DNA of 64,000 nucleotides from Botryosphaeria dothidea. Taxonomy: Eukaryota > Ascomycota > Dothideomycetes > Botryosphaeriales > Botryosphaeriaceae. The notes beneath the pieces are model-generated. The model was not told the origin of the DNA, did no database searches, and saw nothing but the letters and a program-made list of their open reading frames with translations. The DNA lies in assembly GCA_011503125.2 (NCBI GenBank), contig WWBZ02000051.1, positions 1,674,001 to 1,738,000 of the forward strand, in the 5' to 3' direction. Positions 31,451 through 43,253 of this stretch are shown here, one piece after another (position 1 is the first letter of the stretch; every line of letters begins with the position of its first letter). The position numbers and the translations under genes are program-made.

Positions 31451-32769
31451 GTCAATACGCGATTTTCGTTTGCTGTTGAAGATGGCTCCTGATTCTTACT
31501 GTCGTTTACGTACTTCGTTAGTTGCAGGTTTTTGAGAGTGGTTTCAATTCGGAGGTAGCTCTCTCTTCTTGAAAGTTGGATTTTATGAGGATTGCAGAAG
31601 GGTCGTGTCGCATTTGTCATTTGTTTGCAGCTTCAAAAAATCAAAACCGCTTCAGCGCTGGATCTTTTTCTGCATGTTGTTTATGACGACATCGCTACTA
31701 AGGTAGCTTGAGCAGTCCGTTGCCTATTATTCGTGAAGTGATTTCGCATTCATGACACATACGCATGTCAGGAGCCTTGAACACGCACCGGGATCAATGC
31801 TCCAGTACATATCATTGGCCAAGTTTCCGCTTAAGCAATTACAATAAGCATAAACTCATCGACTTGGCATTGAGAGATCTTAGTAGCAAAGCCAATAATT
31901 ACCGATTATACCAGTGAAGCTCGAACAAACTCAGGAAAGCTCATTTAAACTGAGGTGTGAAGGCGTCAAGCTCCTCGACCCAAGTCTTTTTGTAAAAGGA
32001 GACCCCTCAGGAACTTGCCGGTTGAAGGCGAGTCAGAGGGCTCGGGGCTTTTTGCCTATCTTCGGCGAATACTTTCCAGAGGGTCCCAAGACTTTAGAAT
32101 CGGGAAACCGGGCCCGAATAAAGCCTACGATTCCTCGGTATTGAGGCCTTCGGAGCCGAGTGCTGCTGTCGGCTGGTGTAATTACGTTTGATTCTTCGTT
32201 CGGTAATCCTGGATAAAACCCTGGGTTCGTTTGAACTCAACGGATTATGCCTCTAAGGGTCTCTACAAGTCAGCTAACTACGGCAGATTCAGATGAATGC
32301 GCCAAGCTCCTTTCGGAAATTCTGTTCAGACTAAACTCTTCTTGGCGCCGGGAGACTTTCAACAGTTTGCCGGCGAACCACACTGCATATTCACCGTCTT
32401 TCAGCTCGAAGACGAAAAGCGGCAGTGGTCCGTCGCAACTGTTCCCCGGAAACGATGCAAAACCGGCTTGGCTTTCTTGGCCTTTTGTGGCGGAGTGAGT
32501 GAGGCTCCCAATCTCCCCGGAACACTTACCAATCGCCCACCCAGAAAATGCGGGGTAGTACTATTCGTCCACCAGCTAGTAAATCCGACCACTCGCCGTC
32601 AACTTGCGGTAACATGCTCTCCTTTTTCCGACGTCGGGAGCGGACAGCGGCACATGTTCCGCTTGATTGTACAACGGGAAGGCTTTTAAAATGTGGTACC
32701 GTGGTCGTAATTCTCCTTGGACTTGGAACTGTTCACTTCTTTCTCACTCCGCCGCACATTTGCACGGAA
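31451..32769. other. intergenic, no gene seen
   Basis: The 1.3 kb between cutinase and the tannase-family gene has only short frames lacking recognisable features. It probably holds the promoter of the latter. Confidence 0.55.
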
Positions 32770-34326
32770 ATGATGCAGTACTTAACGGCTCTCGGGGGCA
32801 CCGCTGCATTACTCCTGCCTGCTCTGGTCAGTGCAGCATCCGACGTGAACGCAACATGTTCGCCAGATGTCATCCCCACTCCTGAGTTATTCGGAGGCCA
32901 GATTCTCTCCCTCACCGCTACATCATTGATTAACTACGGTGGAAATATCAGTTTATGCAACATAACCGTCCAATACACTCATCCCGGGCAAGATGACAAG
33001 ATCAACGTATATGTATTCCTTCCTCTGGTGGAGAACTGGAACGAGCGCTTCTTGGGGTCCGGTGGCGGTGGCTACCGCATGAGATCCGCCGACAGCGTCC
33101 TCGTAGAGAACGTCGCAAAGGGATACGCTGTTGCGGCCACCGACGCCGGGCACGACTGGACGGTCGACAGTTCGGAGTCCTGGGCGCTGCTCAGCCCAGG
33201 CAACGTCAATGCCCCTCTCCTCAACAACTTCGCGGCCGTGGCCCTCGAGGACGCGACGATACTGGGGAAGGCCATCACCACAAGCTTCTACGCCCAGGAA
33301 CCCAAGTATTCGTACTGGAGCGGGTGCTCCACCGGCGGCCGCCAGGGACTCATGCTCGCACAGCGATTCCCGACGTTATATGACGGCATCCTGGCCACCG
33401 CGCCTGCTATCAACTGGGCCAAGTTCCTCGTGGCCGAGTACTGGCCGCAGTTCGTGATGGACCAGCTGGGTGTGTACCCGACTCCTTGTGAGTTCAACGC
33501 CACAATCACTGCGGCGATCGAAGCATGCGATGGGCTGGACGGAGTCGAAGATGGCATCATAGCGGACCCAACGAACTGCGACTTCGACCCCCTCTCGACT
33601 GTCGGTCGACAGTTCACGTGCGGGGACGCCAGCGGTACCGTGTCGGAGGAAGCCGCGACTATCTTGCAGAAGGCGTGGGAGGGTGCGCGCACGAAGGACG
33701 GAAACTTCTCATGGTACGGCCTCAGCCCGGACGCTTCCATCTCTGGCCTGGTCAACACCACATGCTCCGGTACCGACTGCACCGGCACTCCGTTCTACAT
33801 CTCCCAAGAGTGGATTGAGTTTTTCATCAAGAGAGGCGACCCGAACTTTGATATCGCCAACATCTCGCATGCGGAATACGATGCTATCTTCCACCGCTCT
33901 GTCAACCAGTACAAGTCGATCATGAGCACGGATGATCCAGATCTGTCGGGATTCAAGGAATCCGGGGGCAAAATGATTACGTGGCACGGCCTGGCGGACC
34001 AGTTGATTTTCCCAGAAGGTACCACGGATTACTACGAGAAGGTCCTCGAGCTGGATCCGGCGGCGCCCGACTTCTACCGGTACTTCAAGGCGCCAGGAGT
34101 GGGCCATTGTAGGGGAGGAGTTGGGCCTATTCCGACGAAGGCTTTCGATTCGCTGGTGGCGTGGGTTGAGGAAGGTGTCGCGCCGGAGACGCTGCCCGCG
34201 AGTACGACGGTGAATGGGAATGCCACACGAGAGCTGAGCCTCTGCCCTTATCCACTGGTCGCTGCGTACAAGGGCGGGGATATCTTGAAGGCGTCCTCGT
34301 ACGAGTGCAGTGCTAGTTTCAAATAG
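32770..34326 (+). CDS. tannase/feruloyl esterase family secreted esterase
   Basis: A single exon encodes 518 residues. The family cleaves ester bonds in gallotannins or feruloylated plant polysaccharides. The start at 32770 (or the next codon, 32773) is chosen because it opens a signal peptide (YLTALGGTAALLLPALVSAA); the frame extends 74 codons upstream without protein-like content. The nucleophile motif is in YSYWSGCSTGGRQGLMLAQR, with the Cys of the Cys-Ser pair that forms a disulphide next to the catalytic site. The catalytic Asp and His are likely in HGLADQLIFPEG and PGVGHCRGG, which supplies the partner Cys. The Asp-rich stretch CDGLDGVEDGIIADP is the calcium site of the lid domain. Whether it prefers tannin or ferulate cannot be told. 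Confidence 0.93.
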   Translation: MMQYLTALGGTAALLLPALVSAASDVNATCSPDVIPTPELFGGQILSLTATSLINYGGNISLCNITVQYTHPGQDDKINVYVFLPLVENWNERFLGSGGGGYRMRSADSVLVENVAKGYAVAATDAGHDWTVDSSESWALLSPGNVNAPLLNNFAAVALEDATILGKAITTSFYAQEPKYSYWSGCSTGGRQGLMLAQRFPTLYDGILATAPAINWAKFLVAEYWPQFVMDQLGVYPTPCEFNATITAAIEACDGLDGVEDGIIADPTNCDFDPLSTVGRQFTCGDASGTVSEEAATILQKAWEGARTKDGNFSWYGLSPDASISGLVNTTCSGTDCTGTPFYISQEWIEFFIKRGDPNFDIANISHAEYDAIFHRSVNQYKSIMSTDDPDLSGFKESGGKMITWHGLADQLIFPEGTTDYYEKVLELDPAAPDFYRYFKAPGVGHCRGGVGPIPTKAFDSLVAWVEEGVAPETLPASTTVNGNATRELSLCPYPLVAAYKGGDILKASSYECSASFK

Positions 34327-35263
34327 TTAGTAGTAAAGACGAAGAAAATTTATAGACTTGAGATTCCTAATCAGAAAGCCCGTTGCCAAAAGATGAGGGA
34401 TAGCTGACACCTACGAGAACGAATGAGGAGTTGAGAAATTGCTGCATTGTAACAACTATCTAGGAAGGACCATAGTAGCCAATAGAGTGAGGTTTAGGAA
34501 TAGGACGTAGAAAGTAGGTTAATGATAGGTCATGAGCCCGGCCACTCGACAGCGCTAAGAGGGTGCCGCATGATGTCGAGGCTCATGTCTGGTTCGTCAG
34601 CGTCATTGTGACGTCTGCTTTGGAGAGCTTGGGGCGTGGCTAGTCGGCAGCTTCCAGAACGGCTCGAGAAACGCCGGTGTTTCCCCTCCTGCGGCTTCGA
34701 AACAAAGGATCCTGGGCGCTGTACCCTTATCGGCGGGGAATTGGACGGCGGCAGAGTGACAGGGCATGATTTCACTCTCCACCCACAGCTGCAGTGAGTA
34801 CAGCTTCGAGAGAGAGAACGCTGCCGACTGAGCGATTCGGTCTCGTCTCCTATGAAAGTGGGTACAGATGTGACAGGTGTGTTTGACCTGGTGCTGTGAA
34901 ACACGTGATGGATGTGGCTAGTGGTTTAGGCACCTACTAGGGTGAACGATAAAGAAAGCTGGCTGGGCACCTCCGCCCTCCCTGCTCACTGCTGCTCACT
35001 GAAGAAACACCACAGAGCTGCAGACCAGGTCGCCCAGCTTCAGCAAACAAACTCCGAAGGCGTGGACGTCGAAATTGCTTCTCCGGCTCTGAAACGGAGC
35101 TTGTCGAGCGCATTGAGCGCTGCTCGCCCGCAGTCTTGGCCGGCCCCTCCTCCAGCCGCCAGGCCCTCCGCTCCGCAACTCTCTCTCCCGATTCAACTTC
35201 ACCGCTTCCAACCCTTCGATACCCTCCCCCGACCGCCGCCCAGCGTCGCCCCTGGCGCCCACC
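34327..35263. other. intergenic, no gene seen
   Basis: 3' flank of the esterase gene and the promoter/leader of MSO1. The 35.1-35.26 kb part is pyrimidine-rich, like a leader. Confidence 0.55.
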
Positions 35264-36034
35264 ATGTCGTCCTACCTCTCGAACCTGCTCACCACCACCA
35301 CCTCGCGCTACAACTCGCTGCGCCGTAACCTCCTCGATAACGAAGCCGACGGCGACACCGAAGATGACTCGCACATCGCCCGCGTGCTGCGCGCATACTA
35401 TCAGGAGAAAGGTCGCCCTTTTCCGCCCTGGCTGCCTGCCGACCCACGCGCGCCCTCGCCCGCTCCCACCCAGCAATTCGTGCGCTCCACCGGCCCGCAA
35501 GCCATGCAACCGCCCGGCAGCAGAGGCGGGCTCAGCGACCTGTGGGACCCTCCCTCGTCGCAGACTCCGCCGCCGCAGCCGGGCTCGTTGAGGAGCAGAG
35601 CACCTCCCAGAGGAGGTCCTGGTGCTGGTAGGGGCGGCTTCTTGCAGCCAGAGCCTAGCCAGGGCGGAGGCGGGCGGCCGCTACCCAGCCAGCGCGCCGG
35701 CAGCTACCAGAGCTCCTTCTCGCAAGGATCGCGCCCGTCGTTCGACTCGCAGCCGCCCGGCAGCGCGGGCAGCGGCTCGGCGCAGGACAGGTTGAAGGCG
35801 CGCCTCTGGGGCTCGGGCAGGTCGGGCAGTCCCACGGGTTCAGGAAGCAGCAGTCCGGCAGGTTCACCAGGAGTCCCGGCGGCAGGGAGCAGAAACCCGT
35901 TTGAGAGATCACAAAGTGCTAACCCTAGCGGTAGATGGGGCGGCGGTAGTCGTGACGAAGGAAGCGGCGGCGACAACAGCAACAGCGGCCGGAGGCCAAT
36001 CGGATTGCCTAGCGGGCCTAGAGCATACAGATGA
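35264..36034 (+). CDS. MSO1: Mso1-like Sec1-binding protein
   Basis: A single exon encodes 256 residues. The first 65 residues, starting MSSYLSNLLTTTTSRYNSLR and including DDSHIARVLRAYYQEKGRPF and a Pro-Pro-Trp, match the Mso1 domain that binds Sec1 in yeast. Mso1 assists Sec1 and SNAREs in exocytic vesicle fusion at the plasma membrane. The remaining 190 residues are Gly/Pro/Ser/Arg-rich and look disordered. Both length and layout fit filamentous fungal members, which have longer tails than yeast. Assignment rests on the N-terminal domain only. Confidence 0.8.
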   Translation: MSSYLSNLLTTTTSRYNSLRRNLLDNEADGDTEDDSHIARVLRAYYQEKGRPFPPWLPADPRAPSPAPTQQFVRSTGPQAMQPPGSRGGLSDLWDPPSSQTPPPQPGSLRSRAPPRGGPGAGRGGFLQPEPSQGGGGRPLPSQRAGSYQSSFSQGSRPSFDSQPPGSAGSGSAQDRLKARLWGSGRSGSPTGSGSSSPAGSPGVPAAGSRNPFERSQSANPSGRWGGGSRDEGSGGDNSNSGRRPIGLPSGPRAYR

Positions 36035-36849
36035 GCAGGCCCGGCGTCCCTTTGCGAACGAACAACTCGATGGTTATGTGGGAGCATTGTACAGCGTTCA
36101 GCGGGAGGCTCATTGTTGGCGGCGTCACACGGCAAAGGGAGCTCCGTCAGGGCTGATTTGGGGCATCTTTTCATGTCTTCTGGGTCTACTATTTCTGATT
36201 CACGGCTGGGCTTGTGCTTGACGCGCCCAATCTGAGGGATGGTTTCTATTGCACGCCCCTTACGTATTTGGCAAGCGCAAAATGCTTCGCGGATGCCGTT
36301 GGAAGCAACGTCTATTTGTGGTCAGAAACGGAGAGTTCCGGGCCCCAGAGAGCATAAATCTCGGTGGTAGTGCCTGACTTCAGGGCCAGGTCTACGCCAG
36401 TAATAATGGGCTTGTACACATTCAGGAGGGGGCAAGTACTGGGTGGCGGGATTGCGCCAAAGCTAGAAAAATATCACAAACTTTTCCGAATGCTATCCGC
36501 TTTTAGTTATGTCGGCAATTTCGAGCGATAGTGCGGGAGTGGCAATAATCCAGGTAAATTCCACGTAGCGGGTTCACGGGTGCTTTGATATCTCTCCACC
36601 GTTGCACCGCCACACTGTGGCGGACTCACCCCGCGGTTCTGCGTCATCCGGCAGAGCCCTGGTTCACTCCGGCAGCTCCAGCCCGCGCACTCCACACATC
36701 CAGAGCCACCTACGGCCTACGTCCATATGACCACTCACCAGCGCCCGCCGGAGCCTGTTTCTGCCACGACCACGCGCCGCGCCGTGTGACGCGTCCACAA
36801 TTAGGCATCACTTTTTGCTCGCACTAGATAGTCGTTCCCGCGCCACACC
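36035..36849. other. intergenic, no gene seen
   Basis: 3' flank of MSO1 and promoter of GYP7. Short frames only. ACGCGT occurs once near 36789. Confidence 0.55.
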
Positions 36850-39623
36850 ATGGCCTCTTCCTCTCCGACCAAGCCCGCCGACGAAGCTCGCCCCAGTCCG
36901 CCTTCTCCAACAGCATCTTTCTACGATATGAGCGACGACGAGGAGGGCGAGTACAATACTATCCGCCACACCAGCAGTGGGAGCGGCGTGAAACTCTTGT
37001 ACTCTAAAAGCAAGGTAAGCGCTGTGCCGCCGTCGCCTCCGATCTCTAGGCAGCACTGCTACACAGTCTTCACACAGTTCTGACATGCCTTCTGCTAGGT
37101 TTATGTCCACCCGACACCATCCGCAAAGGACAACATCCCCGGTTTTATCGCCCTCGTTCAACAAAAGTCGACCACCACCAACGATGCCCGCCCTACGTCA
37201 TCCTCGTCCTCCGTCGCCGCAAACTCCCTTCTTCTTTCCTGGCTTCCAGAAACCGCTCTAGGTGACGCATACGACACGTATGTGAAGGTTGATTTATCAG
37301 ACTCCTCGTCGCCACCCAAACAGTCCTACCTCGTTCCTCCGCCTCCGACCACAACAAGCCATGCAAGCGCTATCGGAACATATGCCTTCGCCGTGCCTGT
37401 CAGCGAAATCTTCTCATTACTTGTGCGGCCGCCAAGCATAGGGTGGTGGTTCGGTAGTGTGGTTATCAATACTCGTGCCGGCGACAGCTTCCCTGCCTTG
37501 TTCTTCCATGACAGCGAGTGCCAATCGACTATCATGCAGCGCAAGAAGCTGGCGCGAGAAAGCTTCGATCCCTTTGGTGATGGGGGCGGCATGTTTTGGG
37601 GAGGTGACGAAGTCCTGCGCTGGCTGAAGCGTTACGTTTCGGTCGTGCGTTCTGCCGCAGAGCCCAGTGTCTACCTCATCGAGCCGAGCGAAGAGGACTT
37701 GCTGTCGTTTGGTCAGAAGCCGACGACTGTCAAGACCAACAAGACACCGCCAGGATCTTCGGGAGAAGGCTCCTCGAAGGTGCCCGCTGGAAAGAGAGAT
37801 GGTGGCATGGATCCTTTTATGTCTGCAGTCAACCAGGCAAAGTGGACCTTCTTGGAAAAGATGAGCCAGGTTACCACATTCACGCGCCGGACTGCCCAAG
37901 CCGTGGCTGAGAATCCGAAAGTTCCTCATCAGCTTAGACAGCTGATGAAGAGTCCTGAGGTGGAGAGACTGCAGGAGGAGTTCGACAGCGCCCGGATTTA
38001 CCTTGCTCGATGGGCAATGAGCATTGCCGAGCAAAGCGAGAAGGAGCGCAAGCAACGGATCTGGACTGCTCAGGATGTTCTTGAGATGGAAGACAGTGCC
38101 GTTGGGGAGTTTGAGATCCTTGAGATGGAAGCAGGCAACTTGTCGGTAAGTGACCGTAGGAAGCCCGTGACCCTGGAAGAATGGAAAGGCTTCTTCGACC
38201 CGCACACTGGTGCGCTCCAAGTTACTCCGGCCGAGGTCAAGGAACGCATATTCCACGGAGGATTGGATCCCAAGGATGGAGTCAGAAAGGAAGCCTGGTT
38301 GTTCTTGCTCGAAGTCTTCGAATGGGACAGTACGGCTGAGGAGCGACAAGCAAAGATGAACAGCCTACGGGACGAATACATCCGTCTCAAGGGGGCCTGG
38401 TGGGAGCGAATGGTCGAGGGTCAAAATACCCAAGAGGAGTCCGAGTGGTTCCGAGAGCAGAAGATCCGGATAGGTATGTATCCTGTGATCGGTATTAGTG
38501 ATCCATCAGGCTAACTTTTGCCCATTCCTGGGCGTCCGCGCGGTAGAGAAAGATGTGCACAGAACAGACCGCAATATCGACGTCTTTGCAGGCGAGGACA
38601 TCCCTCACCCTGATCCGGACTCGCCTTTTGCAGATGTTGGGACAAATGTTCACCTTGAGCAGATGAAGGACATGCTTCTCACATACAACGAGTACAACAA
38701 AGACCTCGGATATGTACAGGGCATGAGTGACCTACTCGCTCCCATCTATGCCGTCATGCAGGATGACGCGGTGGCATTTTGGGGGTTCGTCGGGTTCATG
38801 GAGCGTATGGTTAGTATCTCTTCGCATCACCGGTGCCTCAATCACTGTTAACCCGAATCAGGAACGGAACTTTCTCAGGGACCAATCAGGAATGAGAAAA
38901 CAGCTCTTGACGTTGGACCACCTCGTGCAACTGATCGACCCCAAGCTCTACCTGCACTTGCAGTCAGCAGACAGTACGAACTTCTTTTTCTTCTTTCGCA
39001 TGTTGCTTGTCTGGTACAAGCGCGAGTTCGAATGGCAAGATGTGCTGCGCTTATGGGAGGGCCTGTGGACCGATTATCTCTCCGGCAACTTTCACTTATT
39101 CATTGCTCTGGCAATTCTCGAGAGACACCGGGACGTCATCATGGATCACCTGAAAGCTTTCGACGAGGTGCTGAAGTACATCAACGAGCTATCGGGTACC
39201 ATCGATCTTCAATCCACCCTTGTCCGCGCCGAGGGGCTTTTCCGCCGTTTCCAGCGCACCATCGAAGCTGTCGACCGCAAGAACAACAACAGCAGCCTGC
39301 CAACGCCATCAAACGTTCGCCAGCGTAAGTCAATTACCACACCACCGGCATTCGACTTCAATCCTTTCGGACGCATTGCGGCACTGAACGCACAACGCAA
39401 TGGCAACGCGGCCAACGGTTCTGCTACTGCTTCTGGCAGTTCGGTCGCACAGGGTCAGATCCAAGATGGAAAAAACAAGCAAAATGGCGTGGACGTGGAT
39501 GATGATAGGCCGAAGGTCATCAGCGACGAGCTGAGAGAGCTGTTGAGCAGGAAGGTCCCCAAGTTAGAGAAGAAGCAGAATACTGAAGGGGCTCTGCACC
39601 GGGCGCCTTCAAAGGGCGCCTGA
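36850..39623 (+). CDS. GYP7: Rab GTPase-activating protein Gyp7 (TBC domain)
   Basis: Exons 36850-37014, 37099-38473, 38547-38809 and 38862-39623 encode 854 residues. Gyp7 stimulates GTP hydrolysis by Rab7/Ypt7 on endosomes and vacuoles. The N-terminal PH-like domain (VKLLYSKSKVYVHPTPSAKD, SIGWWFGSVVINTRAGDSFP) is typical. The TBC domain starts near HGGLDPKDGVRKEAWLFLL. It shows both catalytic fingers: the arginine in IEKDVHRTDR and the glutamine in DLGYVQGMSDLLAPIYAV. It ends in FFFFRMLLVWYKREF and GLWTDYLSG. The C-terminal 130 residues are disordered. The 52-bp third intron (GTTAGT donor) cuts the TBC domain in frame. Confidence 0.93.
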
Positions 39624-40257
39624 GTAGCTTGAAGCGAGTTTCGGGGTGGTCTCTCATGAGTTCACGACGGGATCACTATGGTATTGGCTAAGATTGCATA
39701 TGGAGTTTGTATTAGTACCCTTCATTCAGGTTGTCGGGATCGGATCGGCAGGGAGGAATTGGTGTATTTGGTTTGGGATGGCTGTCGGGTTTCAAATGCT
39801 TTCACTCTTCGTCGTGGGTTTTCTCGAGCATGACGTCTTCCTTTTTGAGTCAAGAAAAGAGAAACAAAAGCAATCGATGTCAATGATTCTTACGCTTTCC
39901 GAGTCGGGGAAAGCTTTGTGTCTCATTTTGGAAGCGGAGACTCTCTTTTCGAATCGAATTGTCGCGTGACCATCGGTAAGTGGTGATTTCCTGGTTTGAG
40001 GGCGCTTTGTAACCGATTTGGCGGCTGCACCTGCCCACCTTGGATCTTCCAGGCCATCAACATCGCCGCAACGCTGACACGAACAACATCTCTTCCAGAT
40101 CGCATCCCCCTCTGGGCGTGATCACTCAGCTCCTAGATTGTCGACTTGCATCCATTTTTACCCGCCTAAGCTCTACCCAACCACCCGCAGAATTCGTGGA
40201 CATCCCGCCGGGCACACTTTACTTCGGTCGAAACCTTACCGTCGCACCCCTGCAGCT
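39624..40257. other. intergenic, no gene seen
   Basis: 3' flank of GYP7 and the probable promoter of the small Cys-rich gene. A frame of 107 codons (39646-39969) immediately after GYP7 has no recognisable feature. Confidence 0.5.
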
Positions 40258-40589
40258 ATGTCCGAGATGAACACCCCCAAAGCTGTCTTCTGCGATGTCT
40301 GGCCCAACCTCTGCTCAACGCCCTGCTACCTCTGCGTTCTGAGCATAAGAGACTATTGCGATGTCTGGTAAGTCCATTTGTTCAATGAATGCGCTTTCTT
40401 GTCACACAGAATTTCTAATCGTCATTATACTGCAGCCGTCAACGCCATCGGTATCTGAGATGGTGCTTCATGAATGACAGGGAACCCGAGACCGCAATAC
40501 TGCTTGAGATGGCCCGCCGCTATCCCGGACTGAGGGATGAAATCGAGCAGCCCGGGCAGTGGCTTGAAGTGCCGGACAAAAACCGCTGA
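40258..40589 (+). CDS. small Cys-rich protein, unrecognised
   Basis: Two exons (40258-40367, 40436-40589; 68-bp intron with GTAAGT donor and TGCAG acceptor) join in phase to 87 residues. The first half is Cys-rich (FCDVWPNLCSTPCYLC), followed by CRQRHRYLRWCFMNDRE. The second half is a charged helix with a Leu/Met face (ETAILLEMARRYPGLRDEIE) and a final Trp-containing stretch. Six Cys in 50 residues might bind zinc. There is no signal peptide, so it is unlikely to be a secreted effector. I do not recognise a family; good splice sites and composition support it being real. Confidence 0.5.
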
Positions 40590-41220
40590 TAAATGGCTTG
40601 AGAATTGGTGCTGTATGGGGCATGGGGCGTTTTGGAGGACCGTCAGACTGAAAATGTGTATTTTTGCAAGTCATTGGCTTGAGGTAGACCTGTCGGTACC
40701 GTCCGGGAATAATTGTCTGCAAATTCAAGCTCCGCTAAGTGTGTACAAAACAGACGCGTGGGTCCTTCGTTTTCTCCACTAGTTAATTCCTACCCAGGAT
40801 TACCTTCCTGCGGAGGCCCACCGGTTGCGATGCACGGACAACAGTACCGCCAAAGGAACTGCTGCCTGCAGAACGTGGGGTCCAAAGCCGATACAGACTC
40901 GCATGCTTGCAATTCGGTGAGAACAGGGCCACTGAAAGAAAAGTCATGAAAGAGAAAACTTACATCCAAAACACATGTAATTCCATAAGCTCATTGGTCG
41001 TACAGATTGAATTTCTAAACTCGCTGCAAAACACCGTGGATATAATCGTTGCGCGCTTTGCTGGCAAATCCTCCGATACCGTTTCATGATCTGCGGCGCT
41101 ATTAGGGGCCCGCAACCTTCTCTTGATACTGCGCCGCACAGTCGTCTCTATTAATACGCCCCTTCTCTCTCCTTGCTAATGCTTCTTTCTTTTTCACATT
41201 ACTGCTTACAGGAAGGAGCC
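40590..41220. other. intergenic, no gene seen
   Basis: Promoter region of the DUF3176 gene on the right and 3' flank of the small gene on the left. No recognisable frame. Confidence 0.5.
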
Positions 41221-43253
41221 ATGGACACTAATCGGGATAACTTTTCTGCAGAATCGAATCATGATCCAGATACACTCAACAATCGTTCAAAGAGCACTGA
41301 ATACCCACCCTCTTTACTAGGTAACCACCGTGACGATAGACCACCAAACCCAGAAGCACATTCTCTGAGTCGGAACAGCTCTGTGGGTGCCTTGGACGAG
41401 CACGAGTCCGAGAGCAATGAAACACCAGTGGCGAAATCGACAGATACCAGCGCGGAGACAGACCAGCAGCACTTCAAGGGCCCGGCAGGTTCATTCGTAT
41501 ACGAGCCTGTACCTCCTCAAGAAGATCATCCGATTGAGAGTCTGAACAATGAGGGACGGACAAGAAAGGACAATTGGATTTGGGAAATTGTCAGCATCAT
41601 TCTTAGCATCGGCCGTGTCGTCGCCATAACGGTGGTTCTAGCCGTTCTCGACGGAAAGCCGCTGTCGTTATGGGATATGCCGATCCGACCAAACTCGCTG
41701 GTTTCCATCTTCGCGGCCGTCTCCATCGTTGCCTTGATATTCCCGGTCGCCCAATCGATCTCCCAATTGAAATGGCTGTATTACTGCGAGGACCACCACG
41801 CCCTTATCGACCTTCAGCGGTTCGACGACGCGAGTCGAGGGCCTTGGGGCTCACTGTTGTTCCTCTGGCATTTTCGGACAAGAGCGCTTATTGCATCGTT
41901 TGGCTGCCTCATCACCATTATGGCTCTGGCAGTGGATCGTTTCACGCAGCAGATCATCGAGTGTCCGATGCGGTCTATCTCAATGGGCAACAGCTCAGCG
42001 TCTATCTCGGTTGCGTACATGTATGACACTGGACTAGAGGGAACCACTGGGCGAGCAAGCGGTAGGAATCCCTTTAACGTTTGACACAATGGTATGTACA
42101 ATACTCACAAGCTCACAGCGCAGTACATCGACCCCGGCATGCAAGCGGCAGTGCTCAGCGGCATTTACGGCCTCTCTTCCGAACCGCCCTTCAACTGCCC
42201 CAGCGGCAATTGCATCTGGCCCGCCATTACAGCCCTGGGGCTGTGCTCCAGCTGCCAGAATGTTACCGCCGAGACGTCCAAAACATCACCTGCGGCTCGT
42301 CGCAGCAGGTGGGCGTTTCATTCATATACAAACAAACCACTCCCAGCGGTCTGAGCTTCAACGTCTCCCAGGGCTACTCCACCTCTCCGGGCCTGACCTG
42401 GATGACGTCGCTCAACGCCACCGCCAGAACGGAGCGTTCATGGGCGTCCAGCAACGGCACGAACGTCCTTACCCGCATGGCCGTGTCCCGCGATCCCGTA
42501 AGTGATCTGACCTTATCACACAAAGAAAGAGGAACTGATGTGCAGGGATACCTTCAGTTCTCCAACGGCCAGGTCGACTAATGCCTTCTCACCCTCTGCG
42601 CCCGTACCTACACCGGCTTCAATGTCACCACCGGCACCGCGCACCCCGGCACCCTGACCACGCAGGATCTCGAACACGTCAGCTACGTCAACAGTGCTAG
42701 CGACCTAGAGAAACGCCGGTACGGCATCCAGTACCGGATTTTTCGGGGCGGCCCCGACGGGAGCAACTACACGCTCAACAGCAATGACCTCAGCAGCACC
42801 GCCATCATGCTCGCCGCCATCTTCACGACCGACCTGACCGAAGGCGTTTCCCAACCCGCCGGGTTCGAGGGCGGGGACACGGTGGATGTGCCGCGTGTCC
42901 TGCACAGCACGGGGGATTTGGGTGGGTTGATGGCGAATACGACGCGCGCGATGACGGATTTCGTGATGGGGGTTAATGCGTCGAGGGTCGAGGGGCAGGC
43001 GTGGAAGGAGGAGACGTTCGTCGAGGTGCATTGGCCGTGGTTCATCCTGCCGGCGGCGCTGGTGGCGTTGGCGGTGGGGCTGTTGGGGGTTTGCGTCGGG
43101 GTGAGTTGGAGGAGCGGGAGGGATGAGACGAGACTGTGGAAGTCGTCGATGCTGCCGTTGTTGTTTCATAATGATATTGAGAGGAGGGAGAGGGGAAGGG
43201 GGTGGATGAGTTATGGGGGATGCGGGAGATGGAAGACAGGGCAAGGGCGGTGA
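41221..43253 (+). pseudogene. DUF3176-family membrane protein gene, apparently disrupted
   Basis: Clear DUF3176 features are present: SISQLKWLYYCEDHHALIDL, RFDDASRGPWGSLLFLW and DRFTQQIIECP. After a 57-bp intron (42062-42118) come YIDPGMQAAVLSGIYG and CPSGNCIWP. A final membrane helix, FVEVHWPWFILPAALVALAV, lies near 43050. Two breaks occur. Around 42265-42300 the coding frame jumps by one base between NVTAET and NITCGSSQQ. At 42579-42581 an in-frame TAA sits just before CLLTLCARTYTGFNVT, a conserved stretch that continues in the same frame to 43253. Extra introns (42262-42305 and 42573-42665) could formally bypass both breaks but would delete conserved sequence. Family function is unknown. 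Sequencing error is the other explanation. Confidence 0.6.
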
